Part shown: one piece after another, positions 62,201 through 64,000 of the stretch | Layout: each line of letters starts with the position of its first letter | Numbering within the stretch: the first letter of the stretch is position 1 | Source of the DNA: Flavobacterium araucananum | Lineage (GTDB): Bacteria > Bacteroidota > Bacteroidia > Flavobacteriales > Flavobacteriaceae | Reading direction: 5' to 3' | NCBI RefSeq assembly: GCF_002222055.1 | Contig: NZ_MUGS01000062.1 | Coordinates: 107,224-171,223, forward strand | DNA: 64,000 bases | Notes under the pieces: model-generated | The model's input: only the letters and a program-made list of their open reading frames with translations | What the model was told of the DNA's origin: nothing | Database searches by the model: none | Made by a program: the position numbers and the translations under genes

Positions 62201-62953
62201 TGAAGTACTTATATAATAAGTAGTTGTTGCTGTCAATGCTGGTGTAGTATAAGTACTAACATTAGAAAGAGCTGTGGCAGATGTCGCTGAATCATACCAG
62301 GCTATTGTTGTTCCCGGTGCTGCTGTCGCAGAAAGGGCTACTGACTGACCTGTACATACAGATTGTGTTTCGCCATTGGCAACAGTAGGTTTTGCAAATT
62401 GCAAACGTACATCATACACTCTTAAATTAGATAATAAACTAACCAGTCCTCCTACTTGTATTGTAAGTTGGTTAGCATCTGCGGTAAGCGTATACTTTAT
62501 AACCGCCACTGTATTCCCCGGCAAAACCTGAATGTTTAGCAAAGGATTATTTAGTGCCAGGACAGGACCACTAGTTCCTGCGACTGAATTTTTTGCCTGA
62601 ATACTTGCATTAGATAATAAACCAACATCTAATAAAGCCGAATTCGAGCCATAATAAATAACAATCTGATCACCAGCTTTTGCTGTCTGACCAAATGTTA
62701 CCGTTTCCTGCGCGAAACAAAGTACACCAAGCGCATTTGTTAATGTCGCATAAGTACTTAAACTCGAATCGTAAGCAAAAGTTGGATTAATAATCTCTGT
62801 AGTACCAAGGCACACTCCACCAATACCAGAAGTATGGGAAGCGGGTCTACAAAAGGTTTGTGCAAAGTTTTTATTGCACAGAAGCAATAAAAACAATAAA
62901 CCTAACAATCTCGTCTTTACGATGAGATCATAAAAAGTAAAATTTTTTTTCAT
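53264..62953 (-). CDS. Giant T9SS-exported adhesin with Ig-like repeats
   Basis: A surface protein of 3,229 residues. I take the ATG at 62953, where the signal peptide MKKNFTFYDLIVKTRLLGLL begins; an in-frame start at 63007 adds 18 residues. Order from the N-terminus: alternating Ig-like units (WYDAATGG type) and longer beta modules (NSVDGN... GDIVDVELELP type, several copies). Next come twelve units of about 80 residues (PGTPTLVTAGTQNFC... type), then a DUF11 domain (NTVSNPTPNFGDQVTFTVTV). Last is a gliding-associated type B sorting domain (NEFTPNNDGANDLF to KGWLSIMR). Five of the 80-residue units are nearly identical. The ligand is unknown. The PorP/SprF and OmpA-like genes follow. Confidence 0.94.
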   Translation of the reverse strand: MKKNFTFYDLIVKTRLLGLLFLLLLCNKNFAQTFCRPASHTSGIGGVCLGTTEIINPTFAYDSSLSTYATLTNALGVLCFAQETVTFGQTAKAGDQIVIYYGSNSALLDVGLLSNASIQAKNSVAGTSGPVLALNNPLLNIQVLPGNTVAVIKYTLTADANQLTIQVGGLVSLLSNLRVYDVRLQFAKPTVANGETQSVCTGQSVALSATAAPGTTIAWYDSATSATALSNVSTYTTPALTATTTYYISTSRIGGCESDQRLPVTINVIEPVLPTISTTGTSICSSGATQATTLSVINPVLGTTYSWYNVATGGVALSTGNTYSPTVPTGVTTFYVEASIGACKTPTRTAVNVTSTPVPGLATVLTQSVSILSGQNATLTASTSEAGVALDWYDAATGGTKLLGDSNTFTTPILTATKTYYVESRNSAGGCVSTTRVPVTVTVLPAALGGCLEANSQQTTQNGLCLLCSSTTPNNSVDGNSATAARISLPVGLLNGWIQQTLQFNNPGKAGDIVDVQLALPGGIADLSLLGAVSLATYNGATYNGDRVFINNPLVTLQVLSGNQFKASIVAGANFDRVEIRLGGVVTALTNLDIYQATYRYKAPTISGNTTICSGQTAALVSSAALGETIKWYSALTGGTLLSSTAAYTTLPLTANTTYYVEVTRNGCVNSERFPVLVTVNNPIAPTVAASPTNLCSGSVTTITVNSPVAGTTYQWYDAATGGTLLFTGTSYATPNLTATTTYYVEAGIGTCLSATRTPVTVTVSPRPAAPVPVSSNVVIQSGQTVTLAVTATAGFSYAWYDVPTGGTFLVNNSSTYTPSPALTANKTFYVEATDLSSDCTSSTRAVITVMVINTVNSCLQPNAQVTSKDPILCGLCNATNPNDSVDGNINTAATLFTPVAAAGAYIQQQLTFPTPGQAGDIIDVELELPAGLADVSLLGGGISLATYNGATYNNDRFLLTNNLLSLQLLSGNKFKASFIATAAFDKLEIRIGGGVATLLTTLNIYEASYRFPNATITGATAPVCAGGTTTLTASSTGTETFTWYDAPTGGNLVTVNPTGPLSATTTYYLEATRAGTCINSVRQPVTITVLPIPTAADIAITSPVTATCAGGIVLTPTSALAGATFKYYTDQNKTQEITTGTLAGVTYVKDPATGALTISGLIAANAPYNYYVSVLNGGTCENINGTLKQVVVNYPAASVLAVTTPFAGCAKVNLKDAITNFDTSGNTTYTFFDASNNPITDQVAANIVASGTYYIQAQTTGVACPSVKLPVAVTINPLPTLTGVTSSIAVNVGSSVALTATSNGTITWYNPQGNVLASNSTGPLNTVGVFTYTVIASNGNCTTSQTVTISVIDPAACDSLLERVYANSQLSGSIITGSVTNGPLAVDNDPGTFSTITTGLGLLGIGTTWQNLQWPTTIPKGTPITVKLGLENSLIAVGQSISVIGTKRDGSNNPIDIGTLQSVSGSLLNLLPGQNSFEYTFVPSNVSGLQDFDGIRVQLGSILSVAQNVNVYDAYYKKQVTQIACGQGDIEDIFSGVKDMGVGALTATVGVSNPWNVADGDIATYATMFSGAGVLAAAELTTTFRTPSMVGDSLRITISKPGTILNLNLLTGFTIQLYSGNIAVGAPIQNTSSLLTLKLLSGDTMAMTIVAPQTQPYDKVVITFGGVASVLDQLRVHTIDRVTNTKVIGGDLDNKLTVCPGAAITLQVPPKSCANYAWYDSPTGGNVLASGQTYTLPATLAAGTYKYYIQPIRYGCPALERGEVTVVVTATTPAGAIASVTINGGNSTVICAEDGKVTLDAILSATPVLVNPVYHWYSFDGTTSQLIAGETTPKLVLTGLLPGTYTYSVGVSSDEFCETLAADRKQVTFTILPTSLATDITVNNASICHDTNAVLTPTSSLVNPVFFWYLDANKTQPVTNGTVAGVTYAVSPAGVLTVSGLTTAMSPISYYVAVSSDNTCPNKNGELKVVTVMVNDPATPTSILYTQNFCLVNAPTVADLQANEANVVWYTAATGGTALDPTTALVDGTYYGAIKDPTGCESSVRSVVTVIVSDPGTPTLVTAGTQNFCLIDAPTFASVQFNQTNIVWYTALTGGTAILSTTPLTSGTYFAALKDATTNCESATRLSVTISVTDPGTPTLVTAGTQNFCLIDAPTFASVQFNQTNIIWYTALTGGTAILSTTPLTSGTYFAALKDATTNCESATRLSVTISVTDPGTPTLVTAGTQNFCLADAPTFASVQFNQTNIVWYTALTGGTAILSTAPLTSGTYFAALKDATTNCESATRLSVTISVTDPGTPTLVTAGTQNFCLVNAPTFASVQFNQTNIVWYTALTGGTAILSTTPLTSGTYFAALKDATTNCESATRLSVTISVTDPGTPTLVTAGTQNFCLIDAPTFASVQFNQTNIVWYTALTGGTAILSTTPLTSGTYFAALKDATTNCESATRLSVTINVSDPGTPTLVTAGTQNFCMANLPTFASVQFNQTNIVWYTALTGGILIPSNTPLTNGTFFAVIKDPVSGCESTTRLSVTINLIDPGTPTLVTPGTQNFCLVNAPTFASVQFNQTNIVWYTAVTGGTVIPSTTALTSGTYFAVLKDAVSGCESVERLQVAISVTDPGTPTSTLLTQAFCSENNPTVANIQVDQTNVLWYSASSGGTALAPTTPLVSGDYFAALKDAITGCESSIRLKITITIGNGVTPTTNNVAQNFCSTGAPTFASIQVNESNVSWFNSPSGGTAIPLTTALTSGTYYGEITNPITGCKSATRLLVTITIVNPMPTPTTDSATQNFCSVSAATVANIQVNESNVIWYSTPTGGTPIPATTALTTATYYGVISSGSGCENPVRLAVVVNVNTPGIITTPKPTQTFCLSAVPTIASILVNETNVVWYSTATGGTPLAVNTPLTATTYYAAALSNATNGCQSATRLAITVSFENDALVPITATDDTPCVFQGITYSIVNGKSDYVWSITNGTITSGGGNADGSVTVSWSDIGPGKVTVTYTNTCNETTTKTLNVTVATCSDLTITNTVSNPTPNFGDQVTFTVTVNNVGQGNFINTIVSDLLPSGYNLVSAGTTAGTYDLLTSLWTIPTLNAGQSVVLTIVAEVLSSGNYLNVATVEISTPLDVDPSNNSASASVEPICLTVYNEFTPNNDGANDLFRIDCIESYPNNELKVYNRYGSLVYSKQHYENDWDGTANVSGVISRGDMLPTGTYFYVITIGDGTARKGWLSIMR
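55595..56794 (-). repeat. Five nearly identical 240-bp tandem repeats in the adhesin gene
   Basis: Unit starts (S/T-DPGTPTLVT codons) fall at 56794, 56554, 56314, 56074 and 55834, an exact 240-bp period. The encoded units differ at only a few residues, mainly after NFC (LID, LAD, LVN). The period continues with two diverged 80-residue units (55594-55115) and looser ones on both sides. Confidence 0.92.
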
Positions 62954-62996
62954 AATTTGGAAGATTAGAAAATGGACAATAAAATACCTGTTGCGA

Positions 62997-63012
62997 TAAG
63001 CATACATGCTTA
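62997..63012. promoter_or_regulatory. 7-bp inverted repeat in the adhesin leader
   Basis: TAAGCAT and ATGCTTA are perfect arms around AC, 44 bases before the adhesin ATG. It may be a protein site or an RNA hairpin. Confidence 0.4.
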
Positions 63013-63412
63013 GGCAATTTTAAAAAACGTTAATAATCAGCTAGTTAAAATGAAATTTAAATTACTAGAATACTAAGAATGTAAACTCCACTTCAGTAAA
63101 AAAATCATATTGTAATCTGTATAATAATGCATACTTATGAGTACTTATTATTTTAAAAATAAAAAGTAATTCAATTTTTTTGAGGAATATTGATCAATAT
63201 CAATCTTCCGGAAGGAGTGATTTGTTATAGTATTAATTTTCTAAAAGAAAATTATAGTTGATCTAGAATCGGGGGGATTCTATAAATATATAGTTGATTC
63301 AATGTTTATAGAAAGTTGATTAGGCCATCTATACTTTTTTATGTTTTAGAAACTCAATCTAAAAATTGAATCCTTTATTATAATTTAGAAGCATTATTGC
63401 ATTTAGAAAAAT
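63013..63412. other. Long upstream region of the adhesin gene
   Basis: A/T-rich DNA of 400 bases with no supported gene. It contains the direct repeats and G-rich hairpin listed separately. I found no unambiguous TAnnTTTG promoter in it. Confidence 0.5.
63253..63320. promoter_or_regulatory. Direct AGTTGAT repeats around a G-looped hairpin upstream of the adhesin
   Basis: TATAGTTGAT occurs at 63253-63262 and 63289-63298, and GAAAGTTGAT at 63311-63320. Between the first two lies TAGAATC-GGGGG-GATTCTA (63264-63282), a 7-bp stem with five G in the loop. The last two repeats are 22 bases apart, the spacing of LytTR-type regulator sites; that match is inference. Confidence 0.4.
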
Positions 63413-63628
63413 TTAAACACAACAATACTTCTCATCTACAAAGTCGGCATTGGGAGACTTTGAAAATAAAAAATTGGCATAACCGGAAAATTGATTTGAA
63501 AAATTTGCACCAGCACGAAAATCAAAGTTGATAATAAATTTGATTATTGGTAAACCGATAAAAAATAAGGCTAAAATAATATTAACACCTAATGCAAACT
63601 TGATAAAGAAAGTAATTGTCAATTCCAT
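63413..63628 (-). CDS. Possible small membrane protein, 71 aa
   Basis: From the ATG at 63628 the frame encodes one or two hydrophobic helices (LTITFFIKFALGVNIILALFF, then LPIIKFIINF) and a polar tail ending DEKYCCV. I know no family. A TTAGTTTG box ends three bases before this ATG, so a leaderless message is possible. A longer frame from a TTG at 63724 exists but has no support. It may not be a gene: the region is A/T-rich and the codon pattern is only moderately convincing. Upstream DNA to 64000 holds nothing I can name. Confidence 0.4.
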   Translation of the reverse strand: MELTITFFIKFALGVNIILALFFIGLPIIKFIINFDFRAGANFSNQFSGYANFLFSKSPNADFVDEKYCCV

Positions 63629-64000
63629 ACGCAAACTAATTAAGTTATTATTAAAAGCTCCAATTTCAAATTCCGGTAAGTGACATAATAAGTCTAATCT
63701 GTTTCGATTAAAAATAGCAATCAAAAATTACTGTTTAATTATGTTACTTTAAAAAGTACAAAAAACTACTTTGTTTAACTTTTCTATACTAAAGTTATAA
63801 AAAACAAAAATGTAAAACAAGAATAAAATTCTTATTTTTTTAGAAATTGGAGAATTAAAGAATTGGAAAAATGATGTAAATATCAGAAAAACCTACACTT
63901 TTAGGTTAAAAAAAACTGTTACAAAAATCACAAAAAAAAAGAATGGGATATGTTAAAACTTAAAAAAGTAAGTTAAATATTACTTTTAAAATTGATTAAT

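Noticed and set aside
1..64000. tRNA, rRNA, tmRNA or other classical RNA genes
   Set aside because: No cloverleaf, CCA-type 3' end or conserved rRNA segment was found on either strand while reading; smpB is present without its tmRNA.

Overview
The window is a chromosomal segment of a low-GC Bacteroidota, most likely a Flavobacterium. The signs are Bacteroidota-type promoters (a TTTG box about 17-22 bases before TAnnTTTG), type IX secretion sorting domains, a PorP/SprF-OmpA-giant adhesin cassette, the Bacteroidota omega subunit, an RprXY-like two-component pair, and many short palindromic intergenic repeats. I see no rRNA, tRNA, CRISPR array, prophage or classical insertion sequence. The one candidate mobile unit is a 549-bp element: a GxxExxY gene between 60-bp inverted repeats.

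Layout. 1-1300: two DUF2157-type membrane proteins, the first cut by the window edge. 1464-2884: a secreted pectate lyase with a T9SS tail, behind a palindromic operator-like site. 2901-14909: one long minus-strand arginine/proline gene set in the order GNAT, argG, argC, argD, proA, proB, [GxxExxY element], argF', argB, argE, argH. It has a promoter and a folded leader upstream, and a repeat in almost every gap. 15029-21967: M1 peptidase, aldose 1-epimerase, GNAT, outer-membrane barrels, VF530, SmpB and a lipoprotein. 22019-30759: XRE-Fic protein, Pcm, oxidoreductase, 3-hydroxyacyl-CoA dehydrogenase, YggS, a DnaQ/GIY-YIG fusion, a potassium channel, MiaA and an acyl-ACP thioesterase. 30929-33389: RtcB with an uncharacterised basic partner, then a tiny transcription unit that may encode 27 aa. 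33520-45519 (minus): response regulator, sensor kinase, CoaE and GT2; then DUF6913, DapA, BamD, omega, CoaBC, DUF4835, RecN and FabV. 45567-50229: a 5'-nucleotidase split over two genes, a membrane protein and LigA. 50339-62953: OmpA-like protein, PorP/SprF and a 3,229-aa T9SS adhesin. The last kilobase holds regulatory-looking repeats and one possible small membrane protein.

How the genes work together. The arginine genes cover every step from glutamate to arginine. The transcarbamylase belongs to the ArgF' family and has Ser at the position that separates N-acetyl- from N-succinyl-ornithine enzymes, so a succinylated pathway is predicted. The GNAT at the head of the operon is the likely acylglutamate synthase. 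The adhesin, PorP/SprF and OmpA-like genes form one surface-export cassette. Coordinates come from direct reading. Where an upstream in-frame start looked unlikely I moved it to the better-supported ATG and say so in the entry.
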